From Tupaia tana (Eukaryota; Chordata; Mammalia; Scandentia; Tupaiidae), in the NCBI GenBank assembly GCA_026018925.1, contig JAKSZU010000050.1:558001-622000 (forward strand): DNA of 64,000 nucleotides, given 5' to 3'. Below, piece after piece: positions 38,401 through 51,150 of this stretch. A program made the translations under genes and the position numbers. Position 1 is the first letter of the stretch; the number at the start of each line of letters is the position of its first letter. The notes below the pieces were generated by a model. That model saw nothing but the letters and a program-made list of their open reading frames with translations, made no database searches and was not told where the DNA came from.

Positions 38401-39776
38401 GTTAGGGTAGGGGTTGATTTTAAGGTATCCGCCTAGTGTTAGGGTTAGGTGTATGGTTTGATTTAGGCTTCAGGTTAGGTTAGGTTTGAACTTAGTTTGA
38501 GGGAGTAAGTTTAGGTCTACTGTTAGTTTTTGGGTAACTGTTATGGTTGGAGATAGCGTCAGGGCCAGGTTAGGGTTGGGGTTGAGCTTAAGGTGTCCGC
38601 CAAGGGTTAGGGTTAGGTCTATGGTTTGAGTTAGGCTTCAGGTTAGGTTAGGTTTGAACTTAGTTTGAGGGAGTAAGTTTAGGGCTACTGTTAGTTTTCG
38701 ATTCAGTGTTACGGTTGGAGATAGCGTCAGGGTCAGGGTAGGGTTGCGGTTGAGCTTCAGGTGTCCGCCTACGGTTAGGGTTAGGTCTATGGTTTGAGTT
38801 AGGCTTCAGGTTAGGTTAGGTTTGAACTTAGTTTGAGGGAGTAAGTTTAGGGCTACTGTTAGTTTTCGGTTCATTGTTACGGTTGGAGTTAGCATGAGGG
38901 TCAGGTTAGGGTTGGGGTTGAGCTTAAGGTTTCCGCCTAGGGTTAGGGTTAGGTGTATGGTTTGATTTAGGCTTCAGGTTAGGTTAGGTTTGAACTTAGT
39001 TTCAGGGAGTAAGTTTAGGGCTGCTGTTAGTTTTCGGGTAACTGTTATGGTGGGAGTTAGCGTCAGGGCCACTTTAGGGTTGGGGTTGAGCTTAAGGTGT
39101 CCGTCTAGGGTTACGGTTAGGTGTATCGTTTGATTTAGGCTTCAGGTTAGGTTAGGTTTGAAGTTAGTTTGAGGGAGTAAGTTTAGGGCTACTGTTAGTT
39201 TTCGGTTAACTGTTACAGTTGGAGTAAGCGTCAGGGTCAGGTTAGGTTTGGGGTTGAGCTTAAGGTGTCCGCCTAGGGTTAGGGTTAGGTCTATGGTTTG
39301 ATTTAGGCTTCAGGTTAGGTTAGGTTTGAACTTAGTTTGAGTGAGTAAGTTTAGGGCTACTGTTTGTTTTCGGGTAACTATTACGGTTGGAGTTAGCGTC
39401 AGGTCCAGGTTAGGGTTGGGGTTGAGCTAATGGTGTCCGCCTAGGGTTAGGGTTAGGTGTTTGGTTTGATTATGCTTCAGGTTAGGTTAGGTTTGAAGTT
39501 AGTTTGAGGGAGTAAGTTTAGGGCTACTGTTAGTTTTCGGTTAACTGTTACAGTTGGAGTAAGCGTCAGGGTCAGGTTAGGTTTGGGGTTGAGCTTAAGG
39601 TGTCCTCCTAGGGTTAGGGTTAGGTGTATGGTTTGATTTAGGCTTCAGGTTAGGTTAGGTTTGAACTTAGTTTGAGGGAATAAGTTTAGGGCTACTGTTA
39701 GTTTTCGTTTAACTGTTATGGTTGGATCAAGCGTCAGGGTCCGGTTAGGGTGGGGGTTAATCGTTAGGTGTCCGCC

Positions 39777-40447
39777 TAGGGTTAGGGTTAGGTCGATGGT
39801 TTCATTTAGGCTTCAGGTTAGGTTAGGATTGAACTCAGTTTGAGTGAGTAATTTTAGGGGTACTGTTGTTTTCGGTTCAATGTTACGTTTGGATTTAGCC
39901 TCAGGGTCAGGTTAGGGTTGGGGTTAAGCTTAATGTGTCCGCCTAGGGTTAGGGTTAGGTCTATTGTTTGAGATAGGCTTCAGGTTAGGTTTGGTTTGAA
40001 CTTAGTTTGAGGGAGTAAGTTTAGGTCTACTGTTTGTTTTCGGTTCAGTGTTGCGGTTGGAGTTAGCGTGAGGGTCAGGTTAGGGTTGGGGTTGAGCTTA
40101 AGGTGTCCGCCTAAGGTTAGGGTTAGGTCTATGATTTCATTTAGGCTTCAGATTAGTATAGGATTGAACTTAGTTTGAGGGAGTAAGTTTAGGGCTACTC
40201 TTAGTTTTCGGTTCAGTGTTACGTTTGGAGATAGCGTCAGGGTCAGTTTAGGGTTGGGGTTGAGCTTAAGGTGTCCTCCTAGGGTTAGGGTTAGGTCTAT
40301 GGTTTGAGTAAGGCTTCAGGTTAGTTTAGGTTTGAACTTAGTTTCTGTGAGTAAGTTTAGTGTTATTGTCAGTTTTTGGTTCAGTGTTACGGTTGGAGAT
40401 AGCATCAGGGTCAGGTTTGGGTTGGGGTTGAGCTTCAGGTGTCTGCC
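39777..40447 (+). repeat. E-F-G-H cassette
   Basis: Second complete cassette, 671 bp, 2,182 bp downstream of the first and sharing its one-base loss in E. Its G unit carries 'gattagtataggattg' in place of the usual 'ggttaggttaggattg', a private change. Confidence 0.82.
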
Positions 40448-41394
40448 TAGGGTTTGGGTTAGGCCTATGGTTTGAGTTAGGCTTCAGGTTAGGTTAGGTT
40501 TGAACTTAGTTTGAGGGAGTAAGTTTAGGGTTACTGTTAGTTTTCGGTTCAGTGTTACGGTTGGAGTTAGCTTGAGGGTCAGGTTAGGGTCGGGGTTGAG
40601 CTTAAGGTGTCCGCCTAGGGTTAGGGTTAGGTGTATGGTTTGATTTAGTCTTCAGGTTAGGTTATGTTTGAAATTAGCTTGAGGGAGTATGTTTAGAGCT
40701 ACTGTTTGTTTTCGGTTCAGTGTTTCGGTTGGAGATAGCGTCAGGGTCAGGTTAGGGTTGGGGTTGAGCTTCAGGTGTCCGCCTAGGGTTAGGGTTAGGT
40801 CTATGGTTTGAGTTAGGCTTCAGGTTAGGTTACGTTTGAAATTAGTTTGAGGGAGTAAGTTTAGGGCTACTGTTAGTTTTCGGTTCAGTGTTACGGTTGG
40901 AGTTAGCGTGAGGGTCAGGTTAGTGTTGGGTTTGAGCTTAAGGTGTCCTCCTAGGGTTAGGGTTAGGTGTATGATTTGATTTAGGCTTCAGGTTAGGTTA
41001 GGTTTGAACTTAGTTTGAGGGAGTAAGTTTAGGGCGAGTGTTAGTTTTTGGGTAACTGTTATGTTTGGAGATAGCGTCGGGGCCAGGTTAGGTTTGGGGT
41101 TGAGCTTAAGGTGTCCGCCTAGGGTTAGGGTTAGGTCTATGGTTTGAGTTAGGCTTCAGGTTAGGTTAGGATTGAACTCAGTTTGAGTGAGTAATTTTAG
41201 GGGTACTGTTAGTTTTCGGTTCAGTGTTACGTGTGGATTTAGCCTCAGGGTCAGGTTAGGGTTGGGGTTAAGCTTAATGTGTCCGCCTAGGGTTAGGGTT
41301 AGGTCTATTGTTTGAGATAGGCTTCAGGTTAGGTTTGGTTTGAACTTAGTTTGATGGAGTAAGTTTAGGTCTACTGTTTGTTTTCGGTTCAGTG

Positions 41395-42690
41395 TTGCGG
41401 TTGGAGTTAGCATGAGGGTCAGGTTAGGGTAGGGGTTGAGCTTAAGGTGTCTGCCTAGGGTTAGGGTTAGGTGTATGGTTTGATTTAGGGTTCAGGTTAG
41501 GTTAAGTTTGAACTTAGTTTGAGGGAGTAAGTTTAGGGCTACTGTTAGTTTTCGGTTCAGTGTTACGGTGGGAGTTAGCGTGAGGGTCAGGTTAGGGTTG
41601 GGGTTGAGCTTAAGGTGTCCGCCTACGGTTAGGGTTACGTGTATGGTTGGATTTAGGCTTCAGGTTAGGTTAGGTTTCAACTTAGTTTGAGGGAGTACGT
41701 TTAGGGCTGCTGTTACTTTTCGGGTAAATGTTATGTTGGGAGTTAGCGTCAGGGCCACTTTAGGGTTGGGGTTGAGCTTAAGGTGTCCGCCTAGGGTTAG
41801 GGTTAGGTGTATCGTTTGATTTAGGCTTCAGGTAAGGTTAGGTTTGAAGTTAGTTTGAGGGAGTCAGTTTAGGGCTACTGTTATTTTTCGGTTAACTGTT
41901 ACGGTTGGAGTAAGCGTCAGGGTCAGGTTAGGTTTGGGGCTGAGCTTAAAGTGTCCGTCTAGTGTTAGGGTTAGGTCTATGGTTTGATTTAGGCTTCAGG
42001 TTAGGTAAGGTTTGAACTTAGTTTGAGGGAGTAAGTTTAGGGCTACTGTTTGTTTCCGGGTAACTGTTACGGTTGGAGTTAGCGTCAGGTCCAGGTTAGG
42101 GTTGGGGTTGAGCTTCAGGTGTCCGCCTAGGGTTAGGGTTAGGTCTATGGTTTGATTTAGGCTTCAGGTTAGGTTAGGGTTGAAGTTAGTTTGAGGGAGT
42201 AAGTTTAGGGCTACTGTTAGTTTTCGGTTAACTGTTACAGTTGGAGTAAGCATCAGGGTCAGGTTAGGGTGGGGTTAAGCATAAGGTGTCCGCCTAGGGT
42301 TAGGGTTAGGTCTATTGTTTGAGTTAGGCTTCAGGTTAGGTTAGGTTTGAACTTAGTTTGAGGGAATAAGTTTATGGCTACTGTTAGTTTTCGGTTCAGT
42401 GTTACGGTTGGAGATAGCGTCAGGGTCAGGTAAGGGTTGGGGTTGAGCTTCAAGTGTCCGCCTAGGGTTAGGGTTAGGTCTATGGTTTGAGTTAGGCTTC
42501 AGGTTAGGTTAGGTTTGAACTTAGTTTGAGGGACTAAGTTTAGGGTTACTGCTAGTTTTCGGTTCAGTGTTACGGTTGGAGTTAGCGTGAGGGTCAGGTT
42601 AGGGTTGGGGTTGAGCTTAAGGTGTCCGCCTAGGGTTATGGTTAGGTGTATGGTTTGATTTAGGCTTCAGGTTAGGTTAGGTTTGAACTT
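41395..42690 (+). repeat. Higher-order block, 26-unit offset (copy 1; copy 2 at 45,761-47,056)
   Basis: About 7-8 units recur 4,366 bp downstream (26 units minus two bases). Shared marks are 'ggttaagtttgaac', 'gctgctgttacttttcggg', 'ggggctgag' (now 'ggggctgaa'), 'aaagtgtccgtctagtg', 'gtttccgggtaactg', 'gaataagtttatggc', 'caggtaagggttgggg' and 'gggactaagtttaggg'. Copy two has lost one base after 'ggggctga', and its own duplicate near 55,033 shares that loss, giving an order of events. Confidence 0.8.
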
Positions 42691-44142
42691 AGTTTGAGGG
42701 AGTAAGTTTAGGGCTACTGTTAGTTTTTGGGTAACTGTTATGGTTGGAGTTAGCGTCAGGGCCAGGTTAGGGTTGGGGTTGAGCTTAAGGTGTCCGCCAA
42801 GGGTTAGGGTTAGGTCTATGGTTTGAGATAGGCTTCAGGATAGGTTAGGTTTGAACTTAGTTTGAGGGAGTAAGTTTAGGGCTACTGTTAGTTTTCGATT
42901 CAGTGTTACGGTTGGAGATAGCGTCAGGGTCAGGGTAGGGTTGGGGTTGAGCTTCAGGTGTCCGCCTACGGTTAGGGTTAGGTCTATGGTTTGAGTTAGG
43001 CTTCAGGTTAGGTTAGGTTTGAACTTAGTTTGAGGGAGTAAGTTTAGGTCTACTGTTAGTTTTCGGTTTATTGTTATGGTTGGAGTTAGCGTGAGGGTCA
43101 GGTTAGGGTTGGGATTGAGCTTAAGGTTTCCGCCTAGGGTTAGGGTTAGGTGTATGGTTTGATTTAGGCTTCAGGTTAGGTTAGGTTTGAACTTAGTTTG
43201 AGGGAGTAAGTTTAGGGCTGCTGTTAGTTTTCGGGTAACTGTTATGGTGGGAGTTAGCGTCAGGGCCACTTTAGGGTTGGGGTTGAGCTTAAGGTGTCAG
43301 TCTAGGGTTAGGGTTAGGTGTATCGTTTGATTTAGGCTTCAGGTTAGGTTAGGTTTGAAGTTAGTTCGAGGGAGTAAGTTTAGGGCTACTGTTAGTTTTC
43401 GGTTAACTGTTACAGTTGGAGTAAGCGTCAGGGTCACGTTATGGTGGGGGTTAAGCATAAGATGTCCGCCTAGGGTTAGGGTTAGGTCTATGATTTGATT
43501 TTAGGCTTCAGGTTAGGATAGGTTCGAACTTAGTTTGAGGGAGTCAGTTTAGGGCTACTGTTAGTTTTCGGTTAACTGTTACTGTTGGAGTAAGCATCAG
43601 GGTCATGTTAGGTTTGGGTTGAGCTTAAGGTGTCCGCCTAGGGTTAGGGTTAGGTCTATGGTTTGATTTAGGCTTCAGGTTAGGTTAGGTTTGAACTTAG
43701 TTTGAGTGAGTAAGTTTAGGGCTACTGTTTGTTTTCGGGTAACTATTACGGTTGGAGTTAGCGTCAGGTCCAGGTTAGGGTTGGGGTTGAGCTAATGGTG
43801 TCCGCCTAGGGTTAGGGTTAGGTGTTTGGTTTGATTTAGGCTTCAGGTTAGGTTAGGTTTGAAGTTAGTTTGAGGGAGTAAGTTTAGGGCTACTGTTAGT
43901 TTTCGGTTAACTGTTACAGTTGGAGTAAGCGTCAGGGTCAGGTTAGGTTTGGGGTTGAGCTTAAGGTGTCCTCCTAGGGTTAGGGTTAGGTGTATGGTTT
44001 GATTTAGGCTTCAGGTTAGGTTAGGTTTGAACTTAGTTTGAGGGAATAAGTTTAGGGCTACTGTTAGTTTTCGTTTAACTGTTATGGTTGGATCAAGCGT
44101 CAGGGTCAGGTTAGGGTGGGGATTAAGCGTAAGGTGTCCGCC

Positions 44143-44813
44143 TAGGGTTAGGGTTAGGTCGATGGTTTCATTTAGGCTTCAGGTTAGGTTAGGATTGAAC
44201 TCAGTCTGAGTGAGTAATTTTAGGGGTACTGTTGTTTTCGGTTCAGTGTTACGTTTGGATTTAGCCTTAGGGTCAGGTTAGGGTTGGGGTTAAGCTTAAT
44301 GTGTCCGCCTAGGGTTAGGGTTAGGTCTATTGTTTGAGATAGGCTTCAGGTTAGGTTTGGTTTGAACTTAGTTTCAGGGAGTAAGTTTAGGTCTACTGTT
44401 TGTTTTCGGTTCAGTGTTGCGGTTGGAGTTAGCGTGAGGGTCAGGTTAGGGTTGGGGTTGAGCTTAAGGTGTCCGCCTAAGGTTAGGGTTAGGTCTATGA
44501 TTTCATTTAGGCTTCAGGTTAGGTTAGGATTGAACTTAGTTTGAGGGAGTCAGTTTAGGGCCACTGTTAGTTTTCGGTTCAGTGTTACGTTTGGAGATAG
44601 CGTCAGGGTCAGTTTAGGGTTGGGGTTGAGCTTAAGGTGTCCGCCTAGGGTTAGGGTTAGGTCTATGGTTTGAGTAAGGCTTCAGGTTAGTTTAGGTTTG
44701 AACTTAGTTTCTGTGAGTAAGTTTAGTGTTATTGTTAGTTTTTGGTTCAGTGTTACGTTTGGAGATAGCATCAGGGTCAGGTTTGGGTTGGGGTTGAGCT
44801 TCAGGTGTCTGCC
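44143..44813 (+). repeat. E-F-G-H cassette
   Basis: Third complete cassette, 671 bp, 4,366 bp downstream of the second. It carries the same short E unit. In its F unit 'gtttcagggagtaag' replaces 'gtttgagggagtaag', which removes an in-frame TGA from one forward frame and leaves the chance open frame at 44,362-44,544. Confidence 0.82.
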
Positions 44814-45419
44814 TAGGGTTTCGGTTAGGCCTATGGTTTGAGTTAGGCTTCAGGTTAGGTTAGGTTTGAACTTAGTTTGAGGGAGTAAGTTTAGGGCTAC
44901 TGTTAGTTTTCGGTTCAGTGTTACGGTTGGAGTTAGCGTGAGGTTCAGGTTAGGGTAGGGGTTGATCTTAAGGTGTCCGCCTAGTGTTAGGGTTAGGTGT
45001 ATGGTTTGATTTAGGCTTCAGGTTAGGTTAGGTTTGAACTTAGTTTGAGGGAGTAAGTTTAGGGCTACTGTTAGTTTTTGGGTAACTGTTATGGTTGGAG
45101 TTAGCGTCAGGGCCAAGTTAGGGTTGGGGTTGAGATTAAGGTGTCCGCCAAGGGTTAGAGTTAGGTCTATGGTTTGAGTTAGGCTTCAGGTTAGGTTAGG
45201 TTTGAACTTAGTTTGAGGTAGTAAGTTTAGGGTTACTGTTAGTTTTCGGTTCAGTGTTGCGGTTGGAGTTAGCGTGAGGGTCAGGTTAGGGTTGGGGTTG
45301 AGCTTAAGGTGTCCTCCTAAGGTTAGGTTTAGGTATATGATTTCATTTAGGCCTCAGGTTAGGTTAGGATTGAACTTAGTTTGAGGGAGTCAGTTTAGGG
45401 CTACTGTTAGTTTTCGGTT

Positions 45420-48400
45420 CAGTGTTACGGTTGGAGATAGCGTCAGGGCCAGGTTAGGTTTGGGGTTGAGCTTAAGGTGTCCGCCAAGGGTTAGGGTTAG
45501 GTCTATGGTTTGAGTAAGGCTTCAGGTTAGTTTAGGTTTGAACTTAGTTTCCGTGAGTAAGTTTAGTGTTATTGTTAGTTTTTGGTTCAGTGTTACGGTT
45601 GGAGATAGCATCAGGGTCAGGTTTGGGTTGGGGTTGAGCTTCAGGTGTCTGCCTAGGGTTTGGGTTAGGCCTATGGTTTGAGTTAGGCTTCAGGTTAGGT
45701 TAGGTTTGAACTTAGTTTGAGGGAGTAAGTTTAGGGCTACTGTTAGTTTTCGGTTCAGTGTTACGGTTGGAGTTAGCGTGAGGTTCAGTTTAGGGTAGGG
45801 GTTGAGCTTAAGGTGTCTGCCTAGGGTTAGGGTTAGGTGTATGGTTTGATTTAGGCTTCAGGTTAGGTTAAGTTTGAACTTAGTTTGAGGGAGTAAGTTT
45901 AGGGCTACTGTTAGTTTTCGGTTCAGTGTTACGGTGGGAGTTAGCGTGAGGGTCAGGTTAGGGTTGGGGTTGAGCTTAAGGTGTCCGCGTACGGTTAGGG
46001 TTAGGTGTATGGTTGGAATTAGGCTTCAGGTTAGGTTAGGTTTGAACTTAGTTTGAGAGAGTAAGTTTAGGGCTGCTGTTACTTTTCGGGTAAATGTTAT
46101 GGTGGGAGTTAGCGTCAGGGCCACTTTAGGGTTGGGGTTGAGCTTAAGGTGTCCGCCTAGGGTTAGGGTTAGGTGTATCGTTTGATTTAGGCTTCAGGTA
46201 AGGTTAGGTTTGAAGTTAGTTTGAGGGAGTCAGTTTAGGGCTACTGTTAGTTTTCGGTTAACTGTTACGGTTGGAGTAAGCGTCAGGGTCAGGTTAGGTT
46301 TGGGGCTGAATTAAAGTGTCCGTCTAGTGTTAGGGTTAGGTCTATGGTTTGATTTAGGCTTCAGGTTAGGTTAGGTTTAAACTTAGTTTGAGGGAGTAAG
46401 TTTAGGTCTACTGTTTGTTTCCGGGTAACTGTTACGGTTGGAGTTAGCGTCAGGTCCTGGTTAGGGTAGGGGTTGAGCTTCAGGTGTCCGCCTAGGGTTA
46501 GGGTTAGGTCTATGGTTTGATTTAGGCTTCAGGTTAGGTTAGGTTTGAAGTTAGTTTGAGGGAGTAAGTTTAGGGCTACTGTTATTTTTCGGTTAACTGT
46601 TACAGTTGGAGTAAGCGTCAGGGTCAAGGTAGGGTGGGGTTAAGCATAAGGTGTCCGCCTAGGGTTAGGGTTAGGTCTATTGTTTGAGTTAGGCTTCAGG
46701 TTAGGTTAGGTTTGAACTTAGTTTGAGGGAATAAGTTTATGGCTACTGTTAGTTTTCGGTTCAGTGTTATGGTGGAGATAGCGTCAGGGTCAGGTAAGGG
46801 TTGGGGTTGAGCTTCAAGTGTCCGCCTAGGGTTAGGGTTAGGTCTATGGTTTGAGTTAGGCTTCAGGTTAGGTTAGGTTTGAACTTAGTTTGAGGGACTA
46901 AGTTTAGGGTTACTGTTAGTTTTCGGTTCAGTGTTACGGTTGGAGTTAGCGTGAGGGTCAGGTTAGGGTTGGGGTTGAGCTTAAGGTGTCCGCCTAGGGT
47001 TATGGTTAGGTGTATGGTTTGATTTAGGCTTCAGGTTAGGTTAGGTTTGAACTTAGTTCGAGGGAGTAAGTTTAGGGCTACTGTTTGTTTTCGGTTCAGT
47101 GTTACGGTTGGAGATAGCGTCAGGGCCAGGTTAGGGTTGGGGTTGAGCTTAAGGTGTCCGCCAAGGGTTAGGGTTAGGTCTATGGTTTGAGTGAGGCTTC
47201 AGGTTAGGTTAGGTTTGAACTTAGTTTGAGGGAGTAAGTTTAGGGCTACTGTTAGTATTCGGTTCAGTGTTTCGGTTGGAGTTAGCGTGAGGGTCAGGGT
47301 AGGGTTGTGGTTGAGCTTAAGGTGTCCTCCTAGGGTTAGGGTTAGGTGTACGGTTGGATTTAGGCTTCAGGTTAGGTTAAGTTTGAACTTAGTTTGAGAG
47401 AGTAAGTTTAGGGCTACGGTTAGTTTTCTGTTCAGTATTATGGTTGAAGTTAGCGTCAGGGCCAGGTTAGGGTTGGGGTTGAGCTTAAGGTGTCCGCCAA
47501 GGGTTAGGGTTAGGTCTATGGTTTGAGTTAGGCTTCAGGTTAGGTTAGGTTTGAACTTAGTTAGAGGGAGTAAGTTTAGGGCTACTGTTAGTTTTCGATT
47601 CAGTGTTACGGTTGGAGATAGCGTCAGGGTCAGGGTATGGTTGGGGTTGAGCTTCAGGTGTCCGCCTAGGGTTAGGGTTAGGTCTATGGTTTGAGTTAGG
47701 CTTCAGGTTAGGTTAGGTTTGAACTTAGTTTGAGGGAGTAAGTTTAGGGCTACTGTTAGTTTTCTGGTAACTGTTATGGTTGGAGTTAGCGTCAGGACCA
47801 GGTTAGGGTTGGGGTTGAGCATAAGGTGTCCGCCAAGGGTTAGGGTTAGGTCTATCTTTTGAGTTAGGCTTCAGGTTAGGTTAGGTTTGAACTTAGTTTG
47901 AGGGAGTAAGTTTAGGGCTACTGTTAGTTTTCGGTTCAGTGTTACGGTTGGAGATAGCGTCAGGGTCAGGGTAGGGTTGGGGTTGAGCTTCAGGTGTCCG
48001 CCTACGGTTAGGGTTAGGTGTATGGTTTGAGTTAGGCTTCAGGTTAGGTTAGGTTTGAACTTAATTTGAGGGAGTAAGTTTAGGGCTACTGTTAGTTTTT
48101 GGTTCAGTGTTACGGTTGGAGTTAGCATGAGGGTCAGGTTAGGGTTGGGGTTGAGCTTAAGGTGTCCGCCTAGGGTTAGGGTTAGGTGTATGGTTTGATT
48201 TAGGCTGCAGGTTAGGTTAGGTTTGAACTTAGTTTGAGGGAGTAAGTTTAGGGCTGCTGTTAGTTTTCGGGTAACTGTTATGGTGGGAGTTAGCGTCAGG
48301 GCCACTTTATGGTTGGGGTTGAGCTTAAGGTGTCCGCCTAGGGTTAGGGTTAGGTGTATCGTTTGATTTAGGCTTCAGGTTAGGTTAGGTTTGAAGTTAG

Positions 48401-50400
48401 TTTGAGGGAGTAAGTTTAGGGCTACTGTTAGTTTTCGGTTAACTGTTACAGTTGGAGTAAGCGTCAGGGTCAGGTTATGGTGGGGGTTAAGCATAAGGTG
48501 TTCGCCTCTGTTTAGGGTTAGGTCTATGATTTGATTTAGGCTTCAGGTTAGGTTAGGTTTGAACTTAGTTTGAGGGAGTCAGTTTAGGGCTACTGTTAGT
48601 TTTCGGTTAACTGTTACGGTTGGAGTAAGCGTCAGGGTCAGGTTAGGTTTGGGGTTGAGCTTAAGGTGTCCGCCTAGGGTTAGGGTTAGGTCTATGGTTT
48701 GATTTAGGCTTCAGGTTAGGTTAGGTTTGAACTTAGTTTGAGGTAGTAAGTTTAGGGCTACCATTAGTTTTCGGTTCAGTGTTTCGGTTGGAGATAGCGT
48801 CAGGGTCAGGTTAGGGTAGGGGTTGAGCTTAAGGTGTCTGCCTAGGGTTAGGGTTAGGTGTATGATTTGATTAAGGCTTCAGGTTAGGTTAGGTTTGAAC
48901 TTAGTTTGAGGGAGTAAGTTTAGGGCTACTGTTAGTTTTCGGGTAACTGTTATGTTTGGAGATAGCGTCAGGGCCAGGTTAGGTTTGGGGTTGAGCTTAA
49001 GGTGTCCGCCTAGGGTTAGGGTTAGGTGTATGGTTTGAGTTAGGCTTCAGGTTAGGTTAGGATTGAACTCAGTTTGAGTCAGTAATTTTAGGGGTACTGT
49101 TAGTTTTCGGTTCAGTGTTACGTGTGGATTTAGCCTCAGGGTCAGGTTAGGGTTGGGGTTAAGCTTAATGTGTCCGCCTAGGGTTAGGGTTAGGTCTATT
49201 GTTTGAGATAGGCTTCAGGTTAGGTTTTGTTTGAACTTAGTTTGATGGAGTAAGTTTAGGTCTACTGTTTGTTTTCGGTTCAGTGTTGCGGTTGGCGTTA
49301 GCGCGAAGGTCAGGTTAGGGTTGGGGTTGAGCTTAAGGTGTCCTCCTATGGTTAGGTTTAGGTCTATGATTTCATTTAGGCTTCAGGTTAGGTTAGGATT
49401 GAACTTAGTTTGAGGGAGTCAGTTTAGGGCTACTGTTAGTTTTCGGTTCAGTGTTACGGTTGGAGATAGCGTCAGGGTCATTTTACGGTTGGGGTTGAGC
49501 TTAAGGTGTCCGCCAAGGGTTAGGGTTAGGTCTATGGTTTGAGTAAGGCTTCAGGTTAGTTTAGGTTTGAACTTAGTTTCTGTGAGTAAGTTTAGTGTTA
49601 TTGTTAGTTTTTTGTTCAGTGTTACGGTTGGAGATAACATCAGGGTCAGGTTTGGGTTGGGGTTGAGCTTCAGGTGTCTGCCTAGGGTTTGGGTTAGGCC
49701 TATGGTTTGAGTTAGGCTTCAGGTTAGGTTAGGTTTCAACTTATTTTGAGGGAGTAAGTTTAGGGCTACTGTTAGTTTTCAGGTAACTGTTATGGTTGGA
49801 GTTAGCGTCAGGGCCAGGTTAGGGTTGCGGTTGAGCTTAAGGTGTCCGCCAAGGGTTAGGGTTAGGTCTATGGTTTGAGAGAGGCTTCAGGTTATGTTAG
49901 GTTTGAACTTAATTTGAGGGAGTAAGTTTAGGGCTACTGTTAGTTTTTCTTTCAGTGTTTCGGTTGGAGTTAGCCTGAGGTTCAGGTTAGGGTAGGGGTT
50001 GATCTTAAGGTGTCCTCCTAGGGTTAGGGTTAGTTGTATGGTTGGATTTAGGCTTCAGGTTAGGTTAGGTTTGAACTTAGTTTGAGGGAGTAAGTTTAGG
50101 GCTGCTGTTACTTTTCGGGTAACTGTTATGGTGGGAGTTAGCGTCAGGGCCACTTTAGGGTTGGGGTTGAGCTTAAGGTGTCCGCCTAGGGTTAGGGTTA
50201 GGTGTATTGTTTGATTTAGGCTTCAGGTAAGGTTAGGTTTGAAGTTAGTTTGAGGGAGTCAGTTTAGGGCTACTGTTAGTTTTCGGTTAACTGTTACGGT
50301 TGGAGTAAGCGTCAGGGTCAGGTTAGGTATTGGGTTGAGCTTAAAGTGTCCGTCTAGGGTTAGGGTTAGGTCTGTGGTTTGATTTAGGCTTCAGGTTAGG
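45420..50400 (+). repeat. Large higher-order duplication, copy 1 (copy 2 at about 54,152-58,964)
   Basis: About 30 units match 54,152-58,964 at a constant offset of 8,732 bp (52 units minus four bases), measured at 45,549/54,281, 46,301/55,033, 48,039/56,771, 49,198/57,930 and 49,578/58,310. Sampled stretches of about 120 bases show only two or three differences. From about 49,800 onward the offset drops to 8,564, because copy 2 lacks one unit. Copies first diverge upstream of about 45,420, where copy 1 has a G-type unit and copy 2 an A1-type unit. Confidence 0.88.
49011..49682 (+). repeat. E-F-G-H cassette
   Basis: Fourth complete cassette, 672 bp, so the E unit is full length and carries 'acgtgtggatttagcc'. 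It belongs to the large 8,732-bp duplication and is matched at 57,743-58,414. A related E-type unit with 'acgtgtggatttagcc' occurs near 41,230, followed by F but not by G and H. Confidence 0.82.
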
Positions 50401-50859
50401 TTAGGTTTGAATTTAGTTTGAGGGAGTAAGTTTAGGGCGAGTGTTACTTTTCGGGTAACTGTTATGTTTGGAGATATCGTCAGGGCCAGGTTAGGGTTGG
50501 GGTTGAGCTTAAGGTGTCCGCCTAGGGTTAGGGTTAGGTCTATGGTTTGAGTTAGGCTTCAGGTTAGGTTAGGTTTCAACTTAGTTTGAGGGAGTAAGTT
50601 TGAGGCTACTGTTAGTTTTCGATTCAGTGTTACGGTTGGAGATAGCATCAGGGTCAGGGTAGGGTTGGGGTTGAGCTTCAGGTGTCCGCCTAGAGTTAGG
50701 GTTAGGTCTATGGTTTGAGTTAGGCTTCAGGTTAGGTTAGGTTTGAACTTAGTTTGAGGGAGTAAGTTTAGGGCTACTGTTAGTTTTCGGTTCAGTGTTA
50801 CGGTTGGAGTTAGCGTGAGGGTCAGGTTAGGGTTGGGGTTGAGCTTAAGGTGTCCGCCT

Positions 50860-51150
50860 AGGGTTAGGGTTAGGTCTATGATTTGATTTAGGCTTCAGGT
50901 TAGGTTAGGTTTGAACTTAGTTTGAGGGAGTAAGTTTAGGGCTTCTGTTTGTTTCAGGGTAACTGTTACGGTTGGAGTTAGCGTCAGGTCCAGGTTAGGG
51001 TTGGGGTTGAGCTTAAGGTGTCCGCCTAGGGTTAGGGTTAGGTTTATGGTTTGAGTTAGGCTTCAGGTTAGGTTAGGTTTGAACTTAGTTTGAGGGAGTA
51101 AGTTAAGGGCTACTGTTAGTTTTCGGTTCAGTGTTACGGTTGGAGTTAGC
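50860..51150 (+). repeat. Local three-unit duplication (copy 1; copy 2 at 51,364-51,654)
   Basis: The mark 'gcttctgtttgtttcagg' occurs at 50,941 and 51,445, exactly 504 bp (three units) apart, with matching flanks. The corresponding place in the downstream copy, near 62,030, has it only once. The simplest reading is a two-unit gain in this copy, which placed a second such unit beside an A2-type unit. Confidence 0.75.

Noticed and set aside
44362-44544. Open reading frame of 60 codons on the plus strand
   Set aside because: It lies wholly in satellite F and G units and shows no domain or initiation context. It exists because local variants remove stops, including TGA to TCA in 'gtttcaggg'.
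48039-48305. Open reading frame of 88 codons on the minus strand, with a near-identical partner at 56,771-57,037
   Set aside because: The frame stays open only because the unit is a multiple of three (56 codons) and a few stops are mutated here. The product is a 56-residue low-complexity repeat rich in Thr, Leu, Asn and Pro. The partner is its copy in the 8,732-bp duplication. Stops close the frame in most other units.
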